Source: Pisaster brevispinus | Lineage: Eukaryota > Echinodermata > Asteroidea > Forcipulatida > Asteriidae | NCBI GenBank assembly: GCA_023634235.1 | Contig: JAMKCF010000077.1 | Location: 124,001 to 188,000, forward strand | Direction of reading: 5' to 3' | DNA length: 64,000 nucleotides | Shown: positions 35,826 through 47,938 of the stretch, one piece after another | Layout of the letters: every line of letters begins with the position of its first letter | Position numbering within the stretch: position 1 is the stretch's first letter | Notes under the pieces: generated by a model | Seen by the model: only the letters and a program-made list of their open reading frames with translations | Database searches by the model: none | Told to the model about the DNA's origin: nothing | Translations under genes and position numbers: made by a program

Positions 35826-38800
35826 AATTGACCCCTCCCAAAAACCGGCTGCGAGACAAGGTCGTGCGGACCGGGGTAATGGCCCAATTTAACTGTGCGG
35901 TGAATTTGGGAATAACTCCCGATCTAGGCATGCTAGAGAGATGAAATTTTCGCCTGAATCTTCCTTAGGTATCCCCGCACCCGGAAATTGGACTTTTACG
36001 GCCAATGCGGGCAGGCTTTACACCGGAAAAGACCAGCAAACGGGGACGCTACAAAGGCCCCGCAGACAGCTTCATCTCGAATTTGATGTAAAAGAGACAA
36101 ACATAAAATAAGGATGGTCAAATCACCCCCAAGGCAATATCGGATCTGCACAATTTTAGCACCACTGTAAAGCCCGTCTCAAGGGCACTCTCTACCGTGA
36201 GTTTGGAGTTGCTGACGACTCTGTAGGCGAGGCGAGCGGCCTGGATGTAAGCCCTACCCCTAACAGAAATTGACCCCCCCCAAAAAAAAAAAAAACCGGC
36301 TGCGAGACAAGGTCGTGCGGACCGGGGTAATGGGAATAACTCCCGATCTAGGCATGCTAGAGAGATGAATTTTTTACCTGAATCTTCCTTAGGTATCCCT
36401 GCATCCAGAAATTGGACTTTTACGGCCGTTGCGGGCAGGCTTCACACCGGAAAAGACCAGCAAACGGGGACGCTACAAAGGCCCCGCAAAACAGCTTCAT
36501 CTCGAATTTGCTGTAAAAGAGACAAACACAAAATAAGGATGGTCAAATCACCCCCAAGGCAATATCGGATCTGCACAAGTTTAGCACCACTGTAAAGCCC
36601 GTCTCAAGGGCTCCCTCTACCGTGAGTTTGGGGTTGCTGACGACTCTGTAGGCGAGGCGAGCGACCTGGATGTTAGCCCTACCCCTAACAGAAATTGACC
36701 CCTCCCAAAAACCGGCTGCGAGACAAGGTCGTGCGGACCGGGGTAATGGCCCAATTTAACTGTGCGGTGAATTTGGGAATAACTCCCGATCTAGGCATGC
36801 TAGAGAGATGAAATTTTCGCCTGAATCTTCCTTAGGTATCCCCGCACCCGGAAATTGGACTTTTACGGCCAATGCGGGCAGGCTTTACACCGGAAAAGAC
36901 CAGCAAACGGGGACGCTACAAAGGCCCCGCAAAACAGCTTCATCTCGAATTTGATGTAAAAGAGACAAACATAAAATAAGGATGGTCAAATCACCCCCAA
37001 GGCAATATCGGATCTGCACAAGTTTAGCACCACTGTAAAGCCCGTCTCAAGGGCTCTCTCTACCGTGAGTTTGGGGTTGCTGACGACTCTGTAGGCGAGG
37101 CGAGCGGCCTGGATGTAAGCCCTACCCCTAACAGAAATTGACCCCCCCCAAAAAAAAAAAAAAAACGGCTGCGAGACAAGGTCGTGCGGACCGGGGTAAT
37201 GGGAATAACTCCCGATCTAGGCATGCTAGAGAGATGAATTTTTTACCTGAATCTTCCTTAGGTATCCCTGCATCCGGAAATTGGACTTTTACGGCCGTTG
37301 CGGGCAGGCTTCACACCGGAAAAGACCAGCAAACGGGGACGCTACAAAGGCCCCGCAAAACAGCTTCATCTCGAATTTGATGTAAAAGAGACAAACATAA
37401 AATAAGGATGGTCAAATCACCCCCAAGGCAATATCGGATCTGCACAAGTTTAGCACCACTGTAAAGCCCATCTCAAGGGCTCCCTCTACCGTGAGTTTGG
37501 GGTTGCTGACGACTCTGTAGGCGAGGCGAGCGGCCTGGATGTAAGCCCTACCCCTAACAGAAATTGACCCCCCCAAAAAAAAAAAACCGGCTGCGAGACA
37601 AGGTCGTGCGGACCGGGGTAATGGGAATAACTCCCGATCTAGGCATGCTAGAGAGATGAATTTTTTACCTGAATCTTCCTTAGGTATCCCTGCATCCGGA
37701 AATTGGACTTTTACGGCCGTTGCGGGCAGGCTTCACACCGGAAAAGACCAGCAAACGGGGACGCTACAAAGGCCCCGCAAAACAGCTTCATCTCGAATTT
37801 GCTGTAAAAGAGACAAACACAAAATAAGGATGGTCAAATCACCCCCAAGGCAATATCGGATCTGCACAAGTTTAGCACCACTGTAAAGCCCGTCTCAAGG
37901 GCTCCCTCTACCGTGAGTTTGGGGTTGCTGACGACTCTGTAGGCGAGGCGAGCGACCTGGATGTTAGCCCTACCCCTAACAGAAATTGACCCCTCCCAAA
38001 AACCGGCTGCGAGACAAGGTCGTGCGGACCGGGGTAATGGCCCAATTTAACTGTGCGGTGAATTTGGGAATAACTCCCGATCTAGGCATGCTAGAGAGAT
38101 GAAATTTTCGCCTGAATCTTCCTTAGGTATCCCCGCACCCGGAAATTGGACTTTTACGGCCAATGCGGGCAGGCTTTACACCGGAAAAGACCAGCAAACG
38201 GGGACGCTACAAAGGCCCCGCAAAACAGCTTCATCTCGAATTTGATGTAAAAGAGACAAACATAAAATAAGGATGGTCAAATCACCCCCAAGGCAATATC
38301 GGATCTGCACAAGTTTAGCACCACTGTAAAGCCCGTCTCAAGGGCTCTCTCTACCGTGAGTTTGGGGTTGCTGACGACTCTGTAGGCGAGGCGAGCGGCC
38401 TGGATGTAAGCCCTACCCCTAACAGAAATTGACCCCCCCCAAAAAAAAAAAAACCGGCTGCGAGACAAGGTCGTGCGGACCGGGGTAATGGGAATAACTC
38501 CCGATCTAGGCATGCTAGAGAGATGAATTTTTTACCTGAATCTTCCTTAGGTATCCCTGCATCCGGAAATTGGACTTTTACGGCCGTTGCGGGCAGGCTT
38601 CACACCGGAAAAGACCAGCAAACGGGGACGCTACAAAGGCCCCGCAAAACAGCTTCATCTCGAATTTGATGTAAAAGAGACAAACATAAAATAAGGATGG
38701 TCAAATCACCTCCAAGGCAATATCGGATCTGCACAAGTTTAGCACCACTGTAAAGCCCGTCTCAAGGGCTCTCTCTACCGTGAGTTTGGGGTTGCTGACG

Positions 38801-39698
38801 ACTCTGTAGGCGAGGCGAGCGGCCTGGTTGTAAGCCCTACCCCTAACAGAAATTGACCCCCCCCCAAAAAAAAAAAAAAACGGCTGCGAGACAAGGTCGT
38901 GCGGACCGGGGTAATGGGAATAACTCCCGATCTAGGCATGCTAGAGAGATGAATTTTTTACCTGAATCTTCCTTAGGTATCCCTGCATCCGGAAATTGGA
39001 CTTTTACGGCCGTTGCGGGCAGGCTTCACACCGGAAAAGACCAGCAAACGGGGACGCTACAAAGGCCCCGCAAAACAGCTTCATCTCGAATTTGATGTAA
39101 AAGAGACAAACATAAAATAAGGATGGTCAAATCACCCCCAAGGCAATATCGGATGTGCACAAGTTTAGCACCACTGTAAAGCCCGTCTCAAGGGCTCTCT
39201 CTACCGTGAGTTTGGGGTTGCTGACGACTCTGTAGGCGAGGCGAGCGGCCTGGATGTAAGCCCTACCCCTAACAGAAATTGACCCCCCCAAAAAAAAAAA
39301 ACCGGCTGCGAGACAAGGTCGTGCGGACCGGGGTAATGGGAATAACTCCCGATCTAGGCATGCTAGAGAGATGAATTTTTTACCTGAATCTTCCTTAGGT
39401 ATCCCTGCATCCGGAAATTGGACTTTTACGGCCGTTGCGGGCAGGCTTCACACCGGAAAAGACCAGCAAACGGGGACGCTACAAAGGCCCCGCAAAACAG
39501 CTTCATCTCGAATTTGCTGTAAAAGAGACAAACACAAAATAAGGATGGTCAAATCACCCCCAAGGCAATATCGGATCTGCACAAGTTTAGCACCACTGTT
39601 AAGCCCGTCTCAAGGGCTCCCTCTACCGTGAGTTTGGGGTTGCTGACGACTCTGTAGGCGAGGCGAGCGACCTGGATGTTAGCCCTACCCCTAACAGA
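35826..39698. repeat. Array segment, monomers 83-91, enriched in class B with A-like tails
   Basis: Monomers: 35826 A (442 bp), 36268 B, 36693 A, 37136 B, 37562 B, 37984 A, 38427 B, 38851 B, 39277 B. Monomers 37136, 38427 and 38851 have B heads and bodies but the A-type TTTGATG and CATAAAAT tail, placing the switch between about 330 and 420 bases into the monomer. Monomer 36268 carries CATCCAGAAATTGG and is preceded by GGGCACTCTC, as at 7512 and 9248. Confidence 0.9.
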
Positions 39699-41436
39699 AA
39701 TTGACCCCTCCCAAAAACCGGCTGCGAGACAAGGTCGTGCGGAACGGGGTAATGGCCCAATTTAACTGTGCGGTGAATTTGGGAATAACTCCCGATCTAG
39801 GCATGCTAGAGAGATGAAATTTTCACCTGAATCTTCCTCAGGTATCCCCGCACCCGGAAATTGGACTTTTACGGCCAATGCGGGCAGGCTTTACACCGGA
39901 AAAGACCAGCAAACGGGGACGCTACAAAGGCCCCACAAAACAGCTTCATCTCGAATTTGATGTAAAAGAGACAAACATAAAATAAGGATGGTCAAATCAC
40001 CCCCAAGGCAATATCGGATCTGCACAAGTTTAGCACCACTGTAAAGCCCGTCTCAAGGGCTCTCTCTACCGTGAGTTTGGGGTTGCTGACGACTCTGTAG
40101 GCGAGGCGAGCGGCCTGGATGTAAGCCCTACCCTAAACAGAAATTGACCCCCCCCAAAAAAAAAAACCGGCTGCGAGACAAGGTCGTGCGGACCGGGGTA
40201 ATGGGAATAACTCCCGATCTAGGCATGCTAGAGAGATGAATTTTTTACCTGAATCTTCCTTAGGTATCCCTGCATCCGGAAATTGGACTTTTACGGCCGT
40301 TGCGGGCAGGCTTCATACCGGAAAAGACCAGCAAACGGGGACGCTACAAAGGCCCCGCAAAACAGCTTCATCTCGAATTTGCTGTAAAAGAGACAAACAC
40401 AAAATAAGGATGGTCAAATCACCCCCAAGGCAATATCGGATCTGCACAAGTTTATCACCACTGTTAAGCCCGTCTCAAGGGCTCCCTCTACCGTGAGTTT
40501 GGGGTTGCTGACGACTCTGTAGGCGAGGCGAGCGACCTGGATGTTAGCCCTACCCCTAACAGAAATTGACCCCTCCCAAAAACCGGCTGCGAGACAAGGT
40601 CGTGCGGACCGGGGTAATGGCCCAATTTAACTGTGCGGTGAATTTGGGAATAACTCCCGATCTAGGCATGCTAGAGAGATGAAATTTTCGCCTGAATCTT
40701 CCTCAGGTATCCCCGCACCCGGAAATTGGACTTTTACGGCCAATGCGGGCAGGCTTTACACCGGAAAAGACCAGCAAACGGGGACGCTACAAAGGCCCCA
40801 CAAAACAGCTTCATCTCGAATTTGATGTAAAAGAGACAAACATAAAATAAGGATGGTCAAATCACCCCCAAGGCAATATCGGATCTGCACAAGTTTAGCA
40901 CCACTGTAAAGCCCGTCTCAAGGGCTCTCTCTACCGTGAGTTTGGGGTTGCTGACGACTCTGTAGGCGAGGCGAGCGGTCTGGATGTAAGCCCTACCCCT
41001 AACAGAAATTGACCCCCCCCCCCCAAAAAAAAAAAAAAACCGGCTGCGAGACAAGGTCGTGCGGACCGGGGTAATGGGAATTACTCCCGATCTAGGCATG
41101 CTAGAGAGATGATTTTTTTACCTGAATCTTCCTTAGGTATCCCTGCATCCGGAAATTGGACTTTTACGGCCGTTGCGGGCAGGCTTCACACCGGAAAAGA
41201 CCAGCAAACGGGGACGCTACAAAGGCCCCGCAAAACAGCTTCATCTCGAATTTGCTGTAAAAGAGACAAACACAAAATAAAGATGGTCAAATCACCCCCA
41301 AGGCAATATCGGATCTGCACAAGTTTAGCACCACTGTAAAGCCCGTCTCAAGGGCTCCCTCTACCGTGAGTTTGGGGTTGCTGACGACTCTGTAGGCGAG
41401 GCGAGCGACCTGGATGTTAGCCCTACCCCTAACAGA
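39699..41436. repeat. AB dimer duplicated in tandem (~865 bp period)
   Basis: Monomers: 39699 A, 40142 B, 40564 A, 41007 B. The two A copies share CTTCCTCAGGTATCC (near 39834 and 40699) and GGCCCCACAAAAC (near 39930 and 40795). CACTGTTAAGCC sits at the end of 39277 and of 40142 (near 39595 and 40460), which puts the duplication start inside 39277. The B tracts differ strongly (C8-A11 in 40142, about C12-A15 in 41007), showing how fast tract length moves relative to point mutations. Confidence 0.9.
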
Positions 41437-43158
41437 AATTGACCCCTCCCAAAAACCGGCTGCGAGACAAGGTCGTGCGGACCGGGGTAATGGCCCAATT
41501 TAACTGTGCGGTGAATTTGGGAATAACTCCCGATCTAGGCATGCTAGAGAGATGAAATTTTCAACTGAATCTTCCTTAGGTATCCCCGCACCCGGAAATT
41601 GGACTTTTACGGCCAATGCGGGCAGGCTTTACACCGGAAAAGACCAGCAAACGGGGACGCTACAAAGGCCCCGCAAAACAGTTTCATCTCGAATTTGCTG
41701 TAAAAGAGACAAACACAAAATAAGGATGGTCAAATCACCCCCAAGGCAATATTGGATCTGCACAAGTTTAGCACCACTGTAAAGCCCGTCTCAAGGGCTC
41801 TGTCTACCGTGAGTTTGGGGTTGCTGACGACTCTGTAGGCGAGGCGAGCGGCCTGGATGTAAGCCCTACCCCTAACAGAAATTGACCCCCCCCCCCAAAA
41901 AAAAAAAAACCGGCTGCGAGACAAGGTCGTGCGGACCGGGGTAATGGGAATAACTCCCGATCTAGGCATGCTAGAGAGATGAATTTTTTACCTGAATCTT
42001 CCTTAGGTATCCCCGCACCCGGAAATTGGACTTTTACGGCCAATGCGGGCAGGCTTTACACCGGAAAAGACCAGCAAACGGGGACGCTACAAAGGCCCCG
42101 CAAAACAGTTTCATCTCGAATTTGCTGTAAAAGAGACAAACACAAAATAAGGATGGTCAAATCACCCCCAAGGCAATATTGGATCTGCACAAGTTTAGCA
42201 CCACTGTAAAGCCCGTCTCAAGGGCTCTGTCTACCGTGAGTTTGGGGTTGCTGACGACTCTGTAGGCGAGGCGAGCGGCCTAGATGTAAGCCCTACCCCT
42301 AACAGAAATTGACCCCCCCCCAAAAAAAAAAAAAACCGGCTGCGAGACAAGGACGTGCGGACCGGGGTAATGGGAATAACTCCCGATCTAGGCATGCTAG
42401 AGAGATGAAATTTTCGCCTGAATCTTCCTAAGGTATCCCCGCACCCGGAAATTGGACTTTTACGGCCAATGCGGGCAGGCTTTACACCGGAAAAGACCAG
42501 CAAACGGGGACGCTACAAAGGCCCCGCAAAACAGCTTCATCTCCAATTTGATGTAAAAGAGACAAACATAAAATAAGGATGGTCAAATCACCCCCAAGGC
42601 AATATCGGATCTGCACAAGTTTAGCACCACTGTAAAGCCCGTCTCAAGGGCTCTCTCTACCGTGAGTTTGGGGTTGCTGACGACTCTGTAGGCGAGGCGA
42701 GCGGCCTGGATGTAAGCCCTACCCCTAACAGAAATTGACCCCCCCCCAAAAAAAAAAAAAACCGGCTGCGAGACAAGGTCGTGCGGACCGGGGTAATGGG
42801 AATAACTCCCAATCTAGGCATGCTAAAGAGATGAATTTTTTACCTGAATCTTCCTTAGGTATCCCTGCATCCGGAAATTGGACTTTTACGGCCGTTGCGG
42901 GCAGGCTTCACACCGGAAAAGACCAGCAAACGGGGACGCTACAAAGGCCCCGCAAAACAGCTTCATCTCGAATTTGATGTAAAAGAGACAAACATAAAAT
43001 AAGGATGGTCAAATCACCCCCAAGGCAATATCGGATCTGCACAAGTTTAGCACCACTGTAAAGCCCGTCTCAAGGGCTCCCTCTACCGTGAGTTTGGGGT
43101 TGCTGACGACTCTGTAGGCGAGGCGAGCGACCTGGATGTTAGCCCTACCCCTAACAGA
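41437..43158. repeat. Monomers 96-99, ABBB, with a shared recombinant tail
   Basis: Monomers: 41437 A, 41880 B, 42307 B, 42733 B. Monomers 41437 and 41880 share CAGTTTCATCTCG (near 41679 and 42106), AATATTGGATC (near 41749 and 42176) and CTCTGTCTACC (near 41799 and 42226), although one has an A head and the other a B head. Both have an A-type middle (CCCGCACCCGG, GCCAATGCGGG) followed by B-type TTTGCTG. Monomer 42307 has a B head with an A body. Confidence 0.9.
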
Positions 43159-45769
43159 AATTGACCCCTCCCAAAAACCGGCTGCGAGACAAGGTCGTGC
43201 GGACCGGGGTAATGGCCCAATTTAACTGTGCGGTGAATTTGGGAATAACTCCCGATCTAGGCATGCTAGAGAGATGAAATTTTCGCCTGAATCTTCCTTA
43301 GGTATCCCCGCACCCGGAAATTGGACTTTTACGGCCAATGCGGGCAGGCTTTACACCGGAAAAGACCAGCAAACGGGGACGCTACAAAGGCCCCGCAAAA
43401 CAGCTTCATCTCGAATTTGATGTAAAAGAGACAAACATAAAATAAGGATGGTCAAATCACCCCCAAGGCAATATCGGATCTGCACAAGTTTAGCACCACT
43501 GTAATGCCCGTCTCAAGGGCTCTCTCTACCGTGAGTTTGGGGTTGCTGATGACTCTGTAGGCGAGGCGAGCGGCCTGGATGTAAGCCCTACCCCTAACAG
43601 AAATTGACCCCCCCCCAAAAAAAAAAAAAAAAACCGGCTGCGAGACAAGGTCGTGCGGACCGGGGTAATGGGAATAACTCCCGATCTAGGCATGCTAGAG
43701 AGATGAATTTTTTACCTGAATCTTCCTTAGGTATCCCTGCATCCGGAAATTGGACTTTTACGGCCGTTGCGGGCAGGCTTCACACCGGAAAAGACCAGCA
43801 AACGGGGACGCTACAAAGGCCCCGCAAAACAGCTTCATCTCGAATTTGCTGTAAAAGAGACAAACACAAAATAAGGATGGTCAAATCACCCCCAAGGCAA
43901 TATTGGATCTGCACAAGTTTAGCACCACTGTAAAGCCCGTCTCAAGGGCTCCCTCTACCGTGAGTTTGGGGTTGCTGACGACTCTGTAGGCGAGGCGAGC
44001 GACCTGGATGTTAGCCCTACCCCTAACAGAAATTGACCCCTCCCAAAAACCGGCTGCGAGACAAGGTCGTGCGGACCGGGGTAATGGCCCAATTTAACTG
44101 TGCGGTGAATTTGGGAATAACTCCCGATCTAGGCATGCTAGAGAGATAAAATTTTCGCCTGAATCTTCCTTAGGTATCCCCGCACCCGGAAATTGGACTT
44201 TTACGGCCAATGCGGGCAGGCTTTACACCGGAAAAGACCAGCAAACGGGGACGCTACAAAGGCCCCGCAAAACAGCTTCATCTCGAATTTGATGTAAAAG
44301 AGACAAACATAAAATAAGGATGGTCAAATCACCCCCAAGGCAATATTGGATCTGCACAAGTTTAGCACCACTGTAAAGCCCGTCTCAAGGGCTCTCTCTA
44401 CCGTGAGTTTGGGGTTGCTGATGACTCTGTAGGCGAGGCGAGCGGCCTGGATGTAAGCCCTACCCCTAACAGAAATTGACCCCCCCAAAAAAAAAAAAAA
44501 AAAACGGCTGCGAGACAAGGTCGTGCGGACCGGGGTAATGGGAATAACTCCCGATCTAGGCATGCTAGAGAGATGAATTTTTTACCTGAATCTTCCTTAG
44601 GTATCCCTGCATCCGGAAATTGGACTTTTACGGCCGTTGCGGGCAGGCTTCACACCGGAAAAGACCAGCAAACGGGGACGCTACAAAGGCCCCGCAAAAC
44701 AGCTTCATCTCGAATTTGCTGTAAAAGAGACAAACACAAAATAAGGATGGTCAAATCACCCCCAAGGCAATATCGGATCTGCACAAGTTTAGCACCACTG
44801 TAAAGCCCGTCTCAAGGGCTCCCTCTACCGTGAGTTTGGGGTTGCTGACGACTCTGTAGGCGAGGCGAGCGACCTGGATGTTAGCCCTACCCCTAACAGA
44901 AATTGACCCCTCCCAAAAACCGGCTGCGAGACAAGGTCGTGCGGACCGGGGTAATGGCCCAATTTAACTGTGCGGTGAATTTGGGAATAACTCCCGATCT
45001 AGGCATGCTAGAGAGATGAAATTTTCGCCTGAATCTTCCTTAGGTATCCCCGCACCCGGAAATTGGACTTTTACGGCCAATGCGGGCAGGCTTTACACCG
45101 GAAAAGACCAGCAAACGGGGACGCTACAAAGGCCCCGCAAAACAGCTTCATCTCGAATTTGATGTAAAAGAGACAAACATAAAATAAGGATGGTCAAATC
45201 ACCCCCAAGGCAATATCGGATCTGCACAAGTTTAGCACCACTGTAAAGCCCGTCTCAAGGGCTCTCTCTACCGTGAGTTTGGGGTTGCTGATGACTCTGT
45301 AGGCGAGGCGAGCGGCCTGGATGTAAGCCCTACCCCTAACAGAAATTGACCCCCCCAAAAAAAAAAAAAAAAACGGCTGCGAGACAAGGTCGTGCGGACC
45401 GGGGTAATGGGAATAACTCCCGATCTAGGCATGCTAGAGAGATGAATTTTTTACCTGAATCTTCCTTAGGTATCCCTGCATCCGGAAATTGGACTTTTAC
45501 GGCCGTTGCGGGCAGGCTTCACACCGGAAAAGACCAGCAAACGGGGACGCTACAAAGGCCCCGCAAAACAGCTTCATCTCGAATTTGCTGTAAAAGAGAC
45601 AAACACAAAATAAGGATGGTCAAATCACCCCCAAGGCAATATCGGATCTGCACAAGTTTAGCACCACTGTAAAGCCCGTCTCAAGGGCTCCCTCTACCGT
45701 GAGTTTGGGGTTGCTGACGACTCTGTAGGCGAGGCGAGCGACCTGGATGTTAGCCCTACCCCTAACAGA
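43159..45769. repeat. Three AB dimers sharing a tail mutation
   Basis: Monomers: 43159 A, 43602 B, 44031 A, 44474 B, 44901 A, 45344 B. The three A monomers share GCTGATGACTCTG near 43546, 44418 and 45287, a C-to-T change not seen elsewhere in the window. AATATTGGATC links 43602 and 44031. The dimer periods are about 872, 870 and 869 bp, differing only in tract length. Confidence 0.9.
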
Positions 45770-47479
45770 AATTGACCCCTCCCAAAAACCGGCTGCGAGA
45801 CAAGGTCGTGCGGACCGGGGTAATGGCCCAATTTAACTGTGCGGTGAATTTGGGAATAACTCCCGATCTAGGCATGCTAGAGAGATGAAATTTTCGCCTG
45901 AATCTTCCTTAGGTATCCCCGCACCCGGAAATTGGACTTTTACGGCCAATGCGGGCAGGCTTTACACCGGAAAAGACCAGCAAACGGGGACGCTACAAAG
46001 GCCCCGCAAAACAGCTTCATCTCGAATTTGATGTAAAAGAGACAAACATAAAATAAGGATGGTCAAATCACCCCCAAGGCAATATCGGATCTGCACAAGT
46101 TTAGCACCACTGTAATGCCCGTCTCAAGGGCTCTCTCTACCGTGAGTTTGGGGTTGCTGACGACTCTGTAGGCGAGGCGAGCGGCCTGGATGTAAGCCCT
46201 ACCCCTAACAGAAATTGACCCCCCCCCCACAAAAAAAAAAAAACCGGCTGCGAGACAAGGTCGTGCGGACCGGGGTAATGGGAATAACTCCCGATCTAGG
46301 CATGCTAGAGAGATGAATTTTTTACCTGAATCTTCCTTAGGTATCCCTGCATCCGGAAATTGGACTTTTACGGCCAATGCGGGCAGGCTTTACACCGGAA
46401 AAGACCAGCAAACGGGGACGCTACAAAGGCCCCGCAAAACAGCTTCTTCTCGAATTTGATGTAAAAGAGACAAACATAAAATAAGGATGGTCAAATCACC
46501 CCCAAGGCAATATCGGATCTGCACAAGTTTAGCACCACTGTAAAGCCCGTCTCAAGGGCTCTCTCTACCGTGAGTTTGGGGTTGCTGACGACTCTGTAGG
46601 CGAGGCGAGCGGCCTGGATGTAAGCCCTACCCCTAACAGAAATTGACCCCCCCCCAAAAAAAAAAAAAACCGGCTGCGAGACAAGGTCGTGCGGACCGGG
46701 GTAATGGGAATAACTCCCGATCTAGGCATGCTAGAGAGATGAATTTTTTACCTGAATCTTCCTTAGGTATCCCTGCATCCGGAAATTGGACTTTTACGGC
46801 CGTTGCGGGCAGGCTTCACACCGGAAAAGACCAGCAAACGGGGACGCTACAAAGGCCCCGCAAAACAGCTTCATCTCGAATTTGCTGTAAAAGAGACAAA
46901 CACAAAATAAGGATGGTCAAATCACCCCCAAGGCAATATCGGATCTGCACAAGTTTAGCACCACTGTAAAGCCCGTCTCAAGGGCTCCCTCTACCGTGAG
47001 TTTGGGGTTGCTGACGACTCTGTAGGCGAGGCGAGCGGCCTGGATGTAAGCCCTACCCCTAACAGAAATTGACCCCCCCCCATAAAAAAAAAAAAAAACC
47101 GGCTGCGAGACAAGGTCGTGCGGACCGGGGTAATGGGAATAACTCCCGATCTAGGCATGCTAGAGAGATGAATTTTTTACCTGAATCTTCCTTAGGTATC
47201 CCTGCATCCGGAAATTGGACTTTTACGGCCGTTGCGGGCAGGCTTCATACCGGAAAAGACCAGCAAACGGGGACGCTACAAAGGCCCCGCAAAACAGCTT
47301 CATCTCGAATTTGCTGTAAAAGAGACAAACACAAAATAAGGATGGTCAAATCACCCCCAAGGCAATATCGGATCTGCACAAGTTTAGCACCACTGTAAAG
47401 CCCGTCTCAAGGGCTCCCTCTACCGTGAGTTTGGGGTTGCTGACGACTCTGTAGGCGAGGCGAGCGACCTGGATGTTAG

Positions 47480-47509
47480 CCCTACCCCTAACAGAAATTG
47501 ACCCCTCCC
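47480..47509 (-). other. Potential G-quadruplex-forming segment of class A junction (representative)
   Basis: Read on the minus strand, the A junction contains four G tracts: GGG, one base, GGGG, a 13-base spacer, GGGG, TA, GGG. The plus strand has the complementary C tracts. The central loop is longer than the usual limit of about 7, so folding is plausible but not assured. In class B the first two tracts are replaced by a single G run of about 6-13, which could supply two tracts by itself. The arrangement recurs at nearly every monomer boundary. Whether it folds is inference. Confidence 0.5.
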
Positions 47510-47938
47510 AAAAACCGGCTGCGAGACAAGGTCGTGCGGACCGGGGTAATGGCCCAATTTAACTGTGCGGTGAATTTGGGAATAACTCCCGATCTAGGCA
47601 TGCTAGAGAGATGAAATTTTCGCCTGAATCTTCCTTAGGTATCCCCGCACCCGGAAATTGGACTTTTACGGCCAATGCGGGCAGGCTTTACACCGGAAAA
47701 GACCAGCAAACGGGGACGCTACAAAGGCCCCGCAAAACAGCTTCATCTCGAATTTGATGTAAAAGAGACAAACATAAAATAAGGATGGTCAAATCACCCC
47801 CAAGGCAATATCGGATCTGCACAAGTTTAGCACCACTGTAAAGCCCGTCTCAAGGGCTCTCTCTACCGTGAGTTTGGGGTTGCTGACGACTCTGTAGGCG
47901 AGGCGAGCGGCCTGGATGTAAGCCCTACCCCTAACAGA
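47496..47938. repeat. Representative class A monomer (443 bp)
   Basis: This copy is a clean example of class A. In order it carries the interrupted tract C4-T-C3-A5, the CCGGCTGCGAGACAAGG block, the class-specific 27 bp segment at 47553-47579, the CTAGGCATGCTAG block, GAAATTTTCGCCTG, CCCGCACCCGG, GCCAATGCGGG with GGCTTTAC, TTTGATGTAAAAG, CATAAAATAAGG, CTCTCTCTACC and the tail GCGGCCTGGATGTAAG that predicts a following B. Across the window 71 of 74 A copies are exactly 443 bp. The three 442 bp copies (starting 141, 11400 and 35826) each lost one base outside the tract, near 378, 11538 and 36064. Confidence 0.95.
47553..47580. repeat. Class A-specific 27 bp segment, imperfect inverted repeat (representative)
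   Basis: Class A has 27 bases between TAATGG and GAATAACTCC that class B lacks. With one flanking G the segment is an inverted repeat: left arm CCCAATTTAAC, spacer TGTGCG, right arm GTGAATTTGGG; the arms match at 9 of 11 positions. TGG ends both the left flank and the segment, so the B state can be explained as a deletion between 3 bp direct repeats. The element is present in all 74 A copies with rare substitutions (for example near 14077, 16301, 25859 and 54538). A dyad like this could be a protein site or only a slippage hotspot; the sequence does not decide. Coordinates are for one representative copy. Confidence 0.85.

Noticed and set aside
38277..38513. Recurring 78-80 codon open frames on the minus strand with a run of phenylalanines
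   Set aside because: The F run is the translation of the A-run tract, and the frame changes with each tract length. Frame-shifted versions with different ends appear in neighbouring copies. This is the shadow of the satellite, not a gene.
43691..43933. Recurring 76-109 codon open frames on the plus strand (for example beginning MNFLPESSLGIP)
   Set aside because: The same frame occurs in most B monomers because the body has few stops, and in A monomers it is usually cut by TTTGATG. Longer versions depend on a TTG start and on tract length, which changes the frame at random. Sister copies have lost the ATG (near 12814, 44146, 51519 and 51946) or carry stops. There is no family match, signal or operon context that I recognise.
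47590..47602. CTAGGCATGCTAG as a possible protein-binding palindrome
   Set aside because: CTAG occurs at both ends and GCATGC is self-complementary, but the two symmetries are out of register and the whole is not a clean dyad. It is as conserved as the rest of the monomer. It is useful only as a restriction landmark.
47610..47640. CENP-B box-like sequence in the TTTTCGCCTGAATC region
   Set aside because: The TTCG and the following A fit, but the CGGG half is absent in class A, and class B lacks the TTCG. The match is too weak to call.
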